Positions 26,518 through 34,506 of a stretch of DNA of 64,000 nucleotides are shown here, one piece after another. Numbering within the stretch: position 1 is the first letter of the stretch; every line of letters starts with the position of its first letter. Both the position numbers and the translations under genes were made by a program. The notes under the pieces were generated by a model, which saw only the letters and a list, made by a program, of their open reading frames with translations, made no database searches and was not told where the DNA came from. Origin of the DNA: Corynebacterium hylobatis (GTDB lineage Bacteria > Actinomycetota > Actinomycetes > Mycobacteriales > Mycobacteriaceae); the NCBI RefSeq assembly GCF_003955685.1, contig NZ_RXHJ01000001.1, positions 1 to 64,000 of the forward strand. The letters run 5' to 3'.

Positions 26518-27429
26518 ATGATGATCCGCAAGATCGCCCGCCCGATGATTGCATCGGTCTACATCGCAGACGGTGTCGACAGCCTGCTTCACACCGCCGA
26601 CCACACCGAGAGCGCTGAACTTCTGATCAAGCGCACCCGTTCCATCCTCCCCCGGGAATACGCACGACGCATCCCGCGTGACCCGGAGCTGGTGGTCCGC
26701 GCTGTCGCCGCCACCAAGGTCGGCGCGGGCGCGACCCTGGCCTTCGGCTTCCTCCCGCGGGCCTCGGCCGCCGTGCTCGCGGCGACCTCCGTGCCGACGA
26801 TGCTGGCCCGCCACGCCTTCTGGGAGACCCAGGACAAGGCCGAGCGCAGCGCCCGCCGTTCCGGTTTCCTGACCAACCTCGCCCTGCTCGGTGGCCTGCT
26901 GATCACCTCGGGTGACACCGCCGGCAAGCCGGGTCTGAAGTGGCGCGCCAACAAGGCCGCCACCGTGGCCAACAAGAAGGTCCACCAGGCGCTGCCCACC
27001 AAGTCGGAAACCGAGAAGGCCACCGACACCGCACGCGACTGGTTCGAGGACGCCTCCGAGAAGGTCACCGAGTACGCCAGCCGCGCGCAGGACTACTACG
27101 TCGACCACAAGGACGAGTGGAAGGACACCGCCACCGCCACGGCTGCGGCCGGTGCCGCCGCGGCAGCCGGCGCCGCGCAGAAGGCGCAGGGTTACTGGGC
27201 CGACAACAAGGACGACTGGCTGGACATGGCCCGGGAGAACACCCAGACCGCCCGCAAGGGCATCGTCAAGGCTGCCGCCCTCGCCCAGGACAAGGCTGAT
27301 GAGGCACTGGTCGCCGCCGACAAGAAGTCCGGCCGCGCCGCGAAGCAGGCCCGCAGGAGCGCCGACAAGCTGCAGGGCCGCGCGGACAAGGCCATCAGCA
27401 AGGCGCAGAAGAAGATCGGCAAGATGTAG
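26518..27429 (+). CDS. DoxX-like membrane protein with long Ala/Lys-rich tail
   Basis: A 303-aa protein. The N-terminal half (1-140) has the DoxX/SURF4-type membrane core, with IARPMIASVYIADGVDSL and LVVRAVAATKVGAGATLAFGFLPR. The C-terminal half is a charged, alanine/lysine/aspartate-rich helical region with repeats such as KDEWKDTATAT and NKDDWLDMAREN, likely a coiled or apolipoprotein-like amphipathic helix. GGAG 6 nt before the first ATG. Followed by a terminator. Confidence 0.8.
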   Translation: MMIRKIARPMIASVYIADGVDSLLHTADHTESAELLIKRTRSILPREYARRIPRDPELVVRAVAATKVGAGATLAFGFLPRASAAVLAATSVPTMLARHAFWETQDKAERSARRSGFLTNLALLGGLLITSGDTAGKPGLKWRANKAATVANKKVHQALPTKSETEKATDTARDWFEDASEKVTEYASRAQDYYVDHKDEWKDTATATAAAGAAAAAGAAQKAQGYWADNKDDWLDMARENTQTARKGIVKAAALAQDKADEALVAADKKSGRAAKQARRSADKLQGRADKAISKAQKKIGKM

Positions 27430-27457
27430 CCCCCGAGCTGCTCAGCCGTTGCACTCG

Positions 27458-27492
27458 GCGGGCCCGGTCCCTGATGTGGGGACCGGGCCCGC
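27458..27492 (+). terminator. Terminator after the DoxX-like gene
   Basis: A perfect 14-bp GC-rich stem (27458-27471 with 27479-27492, loop of 7) followed by TGTGTTTCTCGTT. Confidence 0.85.
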
Positions 27493-27750
27493 TGTGTTTC
27501 TCGTTAAGGCTCCAGGAGAGTTTTTCCGGGGGCGTGGTCTCCCTCGATCCGGAAGCCGAAGCCCTAACTCAGAATTTCAGCATGTGGTGACCGGCAACGA
27601 TGGCATACAGCTCGGATATCTGGAAGAACGTCAACACTCACCAGATCCCGGGCATGACGCACCCGGAACTCCTATCCAGCAGCGTGCACGTCTTCTGGGA
27701 TAAATCCCACCGGCCTTCTTCTTAGACCATAGAATTATCCCGTCACGCAC
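27493..27750. other. Spacer with one short open frame
   Basis: No recognisable gene. A 41-codon plus-strand frame (27600-27725, MAYSSDIWKNVNTHQIPG and ending in HRPSS) has a protein-like composition but no clear ribosome-binding site and no known relatives; it may be a gene remnant. The stretch leads into the tandem repeat. Confidence 0.3.
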
Positions 27751-28116
27751 AGATAAAGCGCCTCGAAACCGACCTAGATTACTGCCCCATCACCAGATAA
27801 ATCGACTCGAAACCGACCTAGATTACTGCCCCATCACCAGATAAATCGACTCGAAACCGACCTAGATTACTGCCCCATCACCAGATAAATCGACTTGAAA
27901 CCGACCTAGATTACTGCCCCATCACCAGATAAATCGACTCGAAACCGACCTAGATTACTGCCCCATCACCAGATAAATCGACTCGAAACCGACCTAGATT
28001 ACTGCCCCATCACCAGATAAATCGACTTGAAACCGACCTAGATTACTGCCCCATCACCAGATAAATCGACTCGAAACCGACCTAGATTACTGCCCCATCA
28101 CCAGATAAATCGACTT
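27751..28116. repeat. 44-bp tandem repeat array, 8 copies plus a partial ninth
   Basis: Unit start AGATAAATCGACTCGAAACC, 44 bp, copies beginning at 27751, 27795, 27839, 27883, 27927, 27971, 28015 and 28059, with 14 bp of a ninth at 28103. Apart from two substitutions in the first copy, the copies differ at one position only: ACTCG (copies 2,3,5,6,8) or ACTTG/ACTT (4,7,9). The C version contains the inverted repeat TCGA-C-TCGA. There are no unique spacers, so this is not CRISPR. It ends 57 bases before a lipoprotein gene. Confidence 0.97.
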
Positions 28117-28173
28117 CCCATCGGTCACGAAGCAACGTCACCCACACCGCCCTGACTGAAAGAGCTCCCCCTG

Positions 28174-28782
28174 ATGAATACCCGTCGTTTTCTCCTTGCG
28201 CTCATAGGCACGGTGTCTCTTGCGCTCGCCAGTTGTGCAGAAGACCGTAGCGCCGAGAACACCACAACCCTCACCAACTCCCCCACCTCGTCTTCCAGCA
28301 GTACCTCTCCCGCTAGCAGCCAGGAGACAACCACCTCCGAGTCCTCCACCACCGCTGCCCCGGAAGCTTCAACAGTGGATACACCGCCACCGGTGCCAGC
28401 AGAGAACGCGGCGCCCTTATCCCAGCAGGTCGCAGTCCCGACCTTCGTTGAATGTATCTATGGTGGTGGATCCTGGACCAGCAACGCACTGCTAAGCGAT
28501 GGCTCCTATCAATGGGCAGCCGAATGTCAGCAGAAACTCGATGAACAACGTGCGCAAGCGCCTTACCAATGTCCCCAGACCGATTATTTTGTCCCGGACC
28601 CCTGGTACTGCGACAACCAGTCTGTCCCGTGGTCCGTGCCCCCGCCTTCTGCCCAGGAGACTCCGGCCTACCTCCTCCCGGATTCAGCCGAAGAAATTGC
28701 TGGGAAGACGTGGTGGAGTGACTGCGTGGCGCATAACACCGTCGAATACTGCCGCTCCACAGACCCTTACGTCAACGGTTGA
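28174..28782 (+). CDS. Putative secreted lipoprotein
   Basis: 202 aa: signal peptide MNTRRFLLALIGTVSLALASC with lipobox LASC (C21), then a long Ser/Thr/Pro-rich linker (about 24-85), then a compact C-terminal domain with six or more cysteines (FVECIYGGG, AAECQQKL, YQCPQTDYF, WYCDNQS, SDCVAHN, EYCRSTD). The domain matches no family I recognise. Ribosome-binding site is weak. It follows the repeat array, which may lie in its promoter region. Confidence 0.65.
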   Translation: MNTRRFLLALIGTVSLALASCAEDRSAENTTTLTNSPTSSSSSTSPASSQETTTSESSTTAAPEASTVDTPPPVPAENAAPLSQQVAVPTFVECIYGGGSWTSNALLSDGSYQWAAECQQKLDEQRAQAPYQCPQTDYFVPDPWYCDNQSVPWSVPPPSAQETPAYLLPDSAEEIAGKTWWSDCVAHNTVEYCRSTDPYVNG

Positions 28783-29132
28783 GAGATCTCACGACGAACT
28801 GACAGTGAGGCAACCGCACTCGTCGAGCAGTGTCACGCCCTTGGGCACCATCATAGATACACCACGCTAACGGACGTCACCACCGCGGTTCCTTCCGGAA
28901 AGACGGCGAGATCTTCGTCGATGCCGGCCAATCAAGGACCTGTCCGGCCTTCTACCTCACCGACGGCACCGTCATCCGGCTCGGGGTGTCCTCGGCGAAA
29001 CACGGGCAGACGATCATGGACAGCCTCGAACATCGCCGCCTCCCACTCTGACGCAACAACCCGCAGACTCCCCTTCCACCGGTGACACGGGTATCCTGGA
29101 TCATCCGTTTGTCTCAGGGAGGTAATTCACAG
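28783..29132 (+). other. Spacer with a possible gene remnant and the helR promoter
   Basis: A plus-strand frame at about 28857-29051 has coding-like composition (FRKDGEIFVDAGQS, CPAFYLTDGTVIRLG, ending EHRRLPL) but no start codon, suggesting the tail of a lost gene. Near the end, TATCCT (29092-29097) is a plausible -10 for helR. Confidence 0.3.
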
Positions 29133-31298
29133 GTGAGTGAAATCGCGAAGGAACAGGCCTACGTCGACGACCTCTTCGCACGACTCGACGAGGAAGTCTC
29201 AGCCGCCAATGAGAGGCTGCGCCAGGTGCAGCTGGAGGTGGACCCCGCGAACCCTGACGCCGATGCACTGATCAGGCGTGAGACGGAGTACCACGGGCTG
29301 AACTCCAAGCTGGACCGGCTCAACCTGGCCCAGCTGGGTCTGGTCTTCGGCCGCATCGACATCGAGTCGGAAGATCCTGAGAACCCCGTTCCCGGTCAGC
29401 CGGGGTTGGACCGACGCTACATCGGCCGCATGGGGCTCGACGTTCGAGAAGAGGGCTACCGCACCCTGCTTCTGGACTGGCGCGTGCCTATGGCCCGTCC
29501 CTTCTATCTGGCCACCACCGCACAGCCGGAGGGCGTGACGCTGCGCCGCCACATCCGCACTAAGGGCCGCGAGGTCACCGGCGTGGATGACGAGTGGCTC
29601 TCCGGCGAGCACGCCGGCGAGGGCCGCGATGGCGTGGGTGGAGAGTCCGCGCTCGTCACGGCGATGAAGGCCGCGCGTACCGGCCACATGAAGTCGATCG
29701 TGGAGACGATCCAGCGCGAGCAGGACCTGATCATCCGCGATGAGACCCGCGGCGTCATGGTTGTTGAGGGGGGCCCCGGCACCGGCAAGACGGCCGTGGC
29801 GCTGCACCGGGTGGCCTATTTGCTCTACACCGCACGTGAGCAGCTGTCGAAGTCCGGTGTGCTCATCGTCGGCCCGAACCCGACCTTCCTGGACTACATC
29901 TCCCGCGTCCTGCCGGAACTCGGCGAGACGGGTGTGGTGCTCTCCACCATCGGCGACCTCTACCCCGGTGTCCGCGGCGCCGCGCCGGAGTCGCTGCTGG
30001 CCCGGGAGATCAAAGGTTCGGAGGAGATGGTCACCATCCTCAAGGAGGCTGTCCGCGCCTACGAGACGCTGCCCGAGGATCCCATCGAACTCCCCCATGG
30101 TTCGCTGCGCCTGAATGTCAACCCCGCCATGGTCAAGGCCGCCCGCACCCGTGCGCGCCGGTCGCGTCGCCCGCACAACGAGGCCCGCGCCGTCTTCGCG
30201 GAACACTTCATCGAATTGCTCGCCGAGCAGCTGGCCAAGAAGATCGGTGAGGACCCGCTCGGCGGGGCCAACCTGCTCTCCCGCGCCGACATCGACCAGC
30301 TGCATGATGACCTTGCGGAGGAACCGGGTGTGGGGCGACTCATCGAACAGTTCTGGCCCGAGCTCACACCCGAGGATGTGCTGCGTGACCTGCTGGAAGA
30401 CCGCGATGCCATCGACGTCGCCGCCGAAGGCTACGACGACGAAACCCGCGATGCCCTGTGGCGCCCCGAAGGTTCCGACTGGGCGGCGTCCGATGCGGCG
30501 CTTCTCGACGAGCTCGCCGTCCTCATCGGCCTGCCCGACCTCGACGAGGCCGCCGGCACCACCGAAGAGGACATCGAGGACGCCCAGGACCTGCTGGACA
30601 TCCTCGAATCCTCCGCCTCCACGGATGATGATGACCTCGGCGACATCTTCGAGGGTGAGCACCTCGCCGCCACCGACGTCATCTCCGCGAAGGAACTGGC
30701 CCAGCGCCAGATCGTCCGCGATTCCCGCTCCACCGCAGAACGTGCCCGTGAGGACCACCAGTGGGCCTACGGCCACGTCATCGTCGACGAGGCGCAGGAG
30801 CTCTCCCCCATGGAGTGGCGCATGGTCTTCCGTCGTAGCCCCGCCCGCTGGATGACACTTGTCGGCGACACTGCCCAGACCGGCTCCCCCGCCGGTGTGG
30901 ACACGTGGGCGCAGACGCTGGAGCCATATGTGGGCAGCCGCTTCCGCCACCACGAGCTGACGGTGAATTACCGCACCCCCGTGGAGATCATGGAGGTGGC
31001 CAACGCAGTGCTCGAACAGATCGACCCGGACGCCACCCTGGCGGTGGCCATCCGCGAATCTGGTGTGCCCGTGTGTTTCCTGGAATCGGATGCGGAATGG
31101 AAGACCCCGGAGGAGGGCCTGACCAAGGTCATCGACGCAGGCAACGTCACCGGGATCAAGGGCCTGGAGTTCGACCACGTCGTCGTGGTGGAGCCGTCCG
31201 AGATTGTGGAACAGTCCCCGCAGGGTTGGCAGGACCTCTATGTGGCGGTCACCCGGGCGACGCAGACGTTGACGGTGGTGGGACAGCTGCCTTTCTAA
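29133..31298 (+). CDS. helR: HelD/HelR-type RNA polymerase recycling ATPase
   Basis: A superfamily 1 helicase-like protein (721 aa) that frees stalled RNA polymerase; actinobacterial HelR also dislodges rifampicin and can give tolerance. Features: N-terminal coiled coil (1-75) that enters the polymerase secondary channel, Walker A GGPGTGKTAVALHR (about residue 212), DEAQELSPMEWRM (motif II), GDTAQTGSPAG (motif III), and the C-terminal GIKGLEFDHVVVVEP and YVAVTRATQTL (motifs V and VI). The GTG at 29133 has GGAGG 10 nt upstream and follows the likely -10, so it is preferred over the ATG at 29082. Confidence 0.9.
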   Translation: MSEIAKEQAYVDDLFARLDEEVSAANERLRQVQLEVDPANPDADALIRRETEYHGLNSKLDRLNLAQLGLVFGRIDIESEDPENPVPGQPGLDRRYIGRMGLDVREEGYRTLLLDWRVPMARPFYLATTAQPEGVTLRRHIRTKGREVTGVDDEWLSGEHAGEGRDGVGGESALVTAMKAARTGHMKSIVETIQREQDLIIRDETRGVMVVEGGPGTGKTAVALHRVAYLLYTAREQLSKSGVLIVGPNPTFLDYISRVLPELGETGVVLSTIGDLYPGVRGAAPESLLAREIKGSEEMVTILKEAVRAYETLPEDPIELPHGSLRLNVNPAMVKAARTRARRSRRPHNEARAVFAEHFIELLAEQLAKKIGEDPLGGANLLSRADIDQLHDDLAEEPGVGRLIEQFWPELTPEDVLRDLLEDRDAIDVAAEGYDDETRDALWRPEGSDWAASDAALLDELAVLIGLPDLDEAAGTTEEDIEDAQDLLDILESSASTDDDDLGDIFEGEHLAATDVISAKELAQRQIVRDSRSTAERAREDHQWAYGHVIVDEAQELSPMEWRMVFRRSPARWMTLVGDTAQTGSPAGVDTWAQTLEPYVGSRFRHHELTVNYRTPVEIMEVANAVLEQIDPDATLAVAIRESGVPVCFLESDAEWKTPEEGLTKVIDAGNVTGIKGLEFDHVVVVEPSEIVEQSPQGWQDLYVAVTRATQTLTVVGQLPF

Positions 31299-31349
31299 GG
31301 TTAGTGCGCTAAGAATTGTGCGGATAAGCAATCACCGCAAGGAGATCCC

Positions 31350-31974
31350 CTGTCCGCCCACACTGTGGTCTTCACACCGCATTGACGGACACTGATCACG
31401 TGTGCTGTGACATCGGTGCTGGTCCTGTCCGGATGCTCCACGACCGGCAATGACACTGGGAGCACCCAGACGGAAACCACAACGAGTGATCCCGGCGGCG
31501 TGGGGAACGTCGAGCCCGCGGCCCTGAAGGTCCTGCCCACCACCATCACCGCCAACCTCAGCCTCTGCCAGGAAATGGATGGCCAAGGGGCCTTCACCGC
31601 TGAAGTGCAGCAGCCGGTCCCGGAGACCTTCTGCATCTGGAGGGACGAGAACCTCCCCCACACGGATGAGAACATCAACCCCACCTCCCAGACCCTCAGC
31701 TTCAGCGCCGCCGATTGAGGTGATCGGCCACATCGAAGCAATCGAGGCCGCGGACCCCGAGGATCCCCTGTCCCAGTCCTTCGGCTGGGAGGAGATCTGG
31801 AGCGAGGGCAGTCCCGGCCGACCCCGCGTGGCGGTGTACCACTGGCCCGACGGCGCGGTCAGCAACGTCAAGCTCCTCTACCCCGAAGACAACTTCGCCG
31901 CCCGCTGGCAGGTGACCTCGACTGTGACTCCGGAGGAGGGCAGGAAGTTTTTGGTGGGGTTGGGGGTGTTGTAA
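31350..31974 (+). pseudogene. Broken copy of the 33777-34358 lipoprotein gene
   Basis: Aligned codon by codon with the intact paralogue at 33777: the start ATG is CTG (31350), the Trp codon TGG at position 12 is TGA, and one extra base near 31705 shifts the frame so that the protein stops at TTSQTLSFSAAD-type sequence instead of continuing. The second half (IEVIGHIEAIEAADPEDP, SQSFGWEEIW, and on to FLVGLGVL) is readable in the next frame to 31974. The lipobox VLSGCSTTGND is kept. Three independent lesions make it a pseudogene. Confidence 0.9.
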
Positions 31975-32173
31975 AGGTCATCTGCACTACTTCATAAGTT
32001 GCTCTTGCAAACAGGAGATTCTTAGTTCTCCGCTCGGAATGTGCAGAAGCGCCATATAAACAACGGTGCGTGTGGTCTCTTGACCACCCCGCCAGAACCG
32101 AACGCATGATCTACTTACATAGGGCGTGGTCGGGTATGCTGTCAGAGTCATAGATACCGGGGAATGGGAGATC

Positions 32174-33046
32174 ATGAACACCGCAGCCACCGTCGAGAAG
32201 CTCACCAAGCTGCGGGACGAAACCGAAAAGTTCCTGGATGCTCTGGAGAAGCTTGCGGACTTCTACGAAAACGACGTATCCGCCTTCGGCGTGGTCCTTC
32301 AACAAGGAAGCGTCCTGTTTGGAAAGCGACCATGGTGCCCGAGCACAGATCCTCGCCCAGAGCTGAGCAGGATGGCGCTCGCTGTTGACCAGCATAAGGG
32401 AATGGCAATGCTGGCGGTGGAGAAAACCGCAGCGTACCTTCCCTCGAAAGACGGGCCCATCAACTGTGCGGAAAACTGGCGAGATGTGTTCGTAGACGGC
32501 AACCGCCTCACGTTTTACCACGTTCAGTCCACAGTCCTGGATGCGAAAAGCACGCTTGATGCATGGATCTTCGAGCACGAATTCCATGTGGAGTCCATGG
32601 GGCCGCCAGTCAACGATCTTCATCCGGTGGTGTGGTCACTAGCGGAGGGACGTTGGAACCGAGGCAGCTATGCGGATGCGTTGAAGCAGGTCGCCCAGGG
32701 ACTAGAAAATCACTGGAAGCAACGTCTCAACTTCTACTCCGAGACGGGGCATTCATTCTGGGCAAGCCGCATCTACAGGGAGAAACTCGTTGGTGGTGGC
32801 CCAAAGGAGTCAAAGTTCCCGCAGCTCGTTTACCCATGTTCGGGAAACGCTGACACCAACATCAACAACCGTGACGGGATGTTCCATCTGGCGCTGTCTC
32901 TCCACAAGCTGTCTCGAAACACGTTCTCACATTCCACCGAGGACGTGGATCAAACGATCGCGCTCGGTTACCTAATCTCCTACAGCACACTCGCCACGAT
33001 GCTAGACGCATGCGAGATTCATTCGAAGAACGAAGATGAGGAGTAA
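32174..33046 (+). CDS. HEPN-like protein of a two-gene module
   Basis: 290 aa, no confident family. The C terminus contains LHKLSRNTFSHSTEDVDQTIA, where R248-NTFS-H253 fits the R-X4-H catalytic motif of HEPN ribonucleases; the surrounding helices resemble the TIGR02391/Abi-like group. The N-terminal half is helical (VEKLTKLRDETEKFLDALEKLADF) with unknown fold. The start at 32174 is chosen because TATGCT (32135-32140) looks like the -10; an in-frame GTG at 32126 would lie before it. The next gene begins 3 bases after the stop. A toxin or defence role is inference. Confidence 0.6.
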   Translation: MNTAATVEKLTKLRDETEKFLDALEKLADFYENDVSAFGVVLQQGSVLFGKRPWCPSTDPRPELSRMALAVDQHKGMAMLAVEKTAAYLPSKDGPINCAENWRDVFVDGNRLTFYHVQSTVLDAKSTLDAWIFEHEFHVESMGPPVNDLHPVVWSLAEGRWNRGSYADALKQVAQGLENHWKQRLNFYSETGHSFWASRIYREKLVGGGPKESKFPQLVYPCSGNADTNINNRDGMFHLALSLHKLSRNTFSHSTEDVDQTIALGYLISYSTLATMLDACEIHSKNEDEE

Positions 33047-33049
33047 GCC

Positions 33050-33679
33050 GTGATGAAGAACCAGAACCTAGCCATATTCTCGGTTACCCCCGATAGGAGC
33101 TACCTGGACGTATTCAAACTCGCCTTGGCGTGGATAGAGGAACGCACCGACGACTACGTGATCAAGGCGTTCTCGATGGGTGGGTTGAACGAAGCCCATA
33201 TTCCTAGGACCGTCCGAGACAAGAAGATCGAGAAAATGCGAAAGGACGAAACAGAGTCACGCGCAGCCATCTTCCTCTTCATCAACCATCCGCTCGAGTT
33301 CTCTGATGCATTAGACAAACCGACCGCCTTGGTTACCCGCAGCATCGGCGAGTTTCACGAATACATCCATGCGAAGAAGCCCCAGCTGTTTGCCATGGAG
33401 AAAGAGCTAAAGGAGCTGGGTGAACCGCCAGCAGACATCTCCCCAGAGGCATGCGAAATACTCGGAGCTATTGACGCTGAATATCAGGGCTATGGGAGAT
33501 CCCTTCATGGCAGTAGTACATCCACGAGGCATGTCAAGAACCATATCCGGGAGCTGAAGCGCCTCCCCACGGCTCAGGTACCCACCAAGGAACAGGTTGC
33601 CTATTGGCTGTGGACCCAGGATTGGGAAGGGAACGGTGTCCGAGAGCTCTTGAGCTACTGGGAGAAAACGAAGCGCTAA
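33050..33679 (+). CDS. Partner of the HEPN-like protein, unknown family
   Basis: 209 aa. GAGGAG overlaps the end of the preceding gene, 6 nt before GTG 33050 and 9 nt before ATG 33053; either may be used, and translation is surely coupled. The first 110 residues look like an alpha/beta domain (LAIFSVTPDRSYLDVFKLAL, RAAIFLFINHPLEFSDAL, FHEYIHAKKPQLFAMEKE), the rest is charged and helical. No family recognised. As second gene it could be an antitoxin, an inhibitor or a sensor. Confidence 0.6.
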   Translation: MMKNQNLAIFSVTPDRSYLDVFKLALAWIEERTDDYVIKAFSMGGLNEAHIPRTVRDKKIEKMRKDETESRAAIFLFINHPLEFSDALDKPTALVTRSIGEFHEYIHAKKPQLFAMEKELKELGEPPADISPEACEILGAIDAEYQGYGRSLHGSSTSTRHVKNHIRELKRLPTAQVPTKEQVAYWLWTQDWEGNGVRELLSYWEKTKR

Positions 33680-33776
33680 CACCACTCCCTACCGACCACT
33701 GGATCACCAGAACACCGCTACCGGAAGCACGTCCCTACCAGTCTGGCAGAAAACCATCGTCTCCAAGGAGGCCCTA

Positions 33777-34358
33777 ATGTCCACACAAACCCTTGCCTCC
33801 CCACCACGTTGGCGGATACTGCTCACCGGTGCCGTGGCATCGGTGATGGTCCTCACCGGCTGCTCCACAACTGGGAACGACGCCGAGTCCCCGGAGCAGA
33901 GCCAGGCCGAGGCGGTACTGCCTGCCACGATCACCGACAATCTCAGCCTCTGTGAGGTACTGGTGGGCGGAGGTGCACTGACCGCCGAACTACAGACAGA
34001 TGTCGAGGAGACGTTCTGCATCTGGGATGACGAGAACTTCCCCCGCGTCGAAGAGGACATCAACACCACCACCCAGACCCTCAACTTCGCCACTGACGCC
34101 GAGGTGGTCCGACACATCGAGGCAATCGAGGCCGGCGATCCTGAAGACCCCGTCTCCCAGACCTTCGGCTGGGAGGAGATCTGGAACGACGGCAGCAACG
34201 GCAAGCCCCGCGTGGTGGTCTACCACTGGCCCGCGGGCACAGTCGCCAACGTCAAGCTCGCCTACCCCGAGGATGACTTCGCCGCCCACTGGACGGTGCA
34301 GACCACCGTCACCCCGGAAGAGGCGAAGGAGTTCCTGGCAGGGCTGGGGGTTATGTAG
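33777..34358 (+). CDS. Putative lipoprotein, intact paralogue
   Basis: 193 aa with signal peptide and lipobox VLTGC (C29), AAGGAGG 5 nt upstream of the start. The mature part has LCEVL, a C-containing EETFCIWDDENFPR and TFGWEEIWNDGS. Many actinobacteria carry families of such short secreted lipoproteins; function unknown. It is the complete version of the pseudogene at 31350-31974, and the two flank the HEPN module. Confidence 0.75.
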   Translation: MSTQTLASPPRWRILLTGAVASVMVLTGCSTTGNDAESPEQSQAEAVLPATITDNLSLCEVLVGGGALTAELQTDVEETFCIWDDENFPRVEEDINTTTQTLNFATDAEVVRHIEAIEAGDPEDPVSQTFGWEEIWNDGSNGKPRVVVYHWPAGTVANVKLAYPEDDFAAHWTVQTTVTPEEAKEFLAGLGVM

Positions 34359-34506
34359 AGAGCGGGTGCGAGAGGCAGCTCTCAAACAAGTGGGCGACAG
34401 CACCCCCAGATTCCGGCCATTATGTTGCCCCCGGTAGATATCCTGGACCTGTAACCACCTGAGACCAGGTCCTGAGCTGATAAGTGCCGGACACCGAGGA
34501 GTAACC

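Noticed and set aside
27751..28116. CRISPR array
   Set aside because: The whole 44-bp unit is repeated with no unique spacers, and no cas genes are in the window.
29199..31331. A 710-codon minus-strand open frame
   Set aside because: It is antisense to helR, whose motifs are unmistakable on the plus strand.
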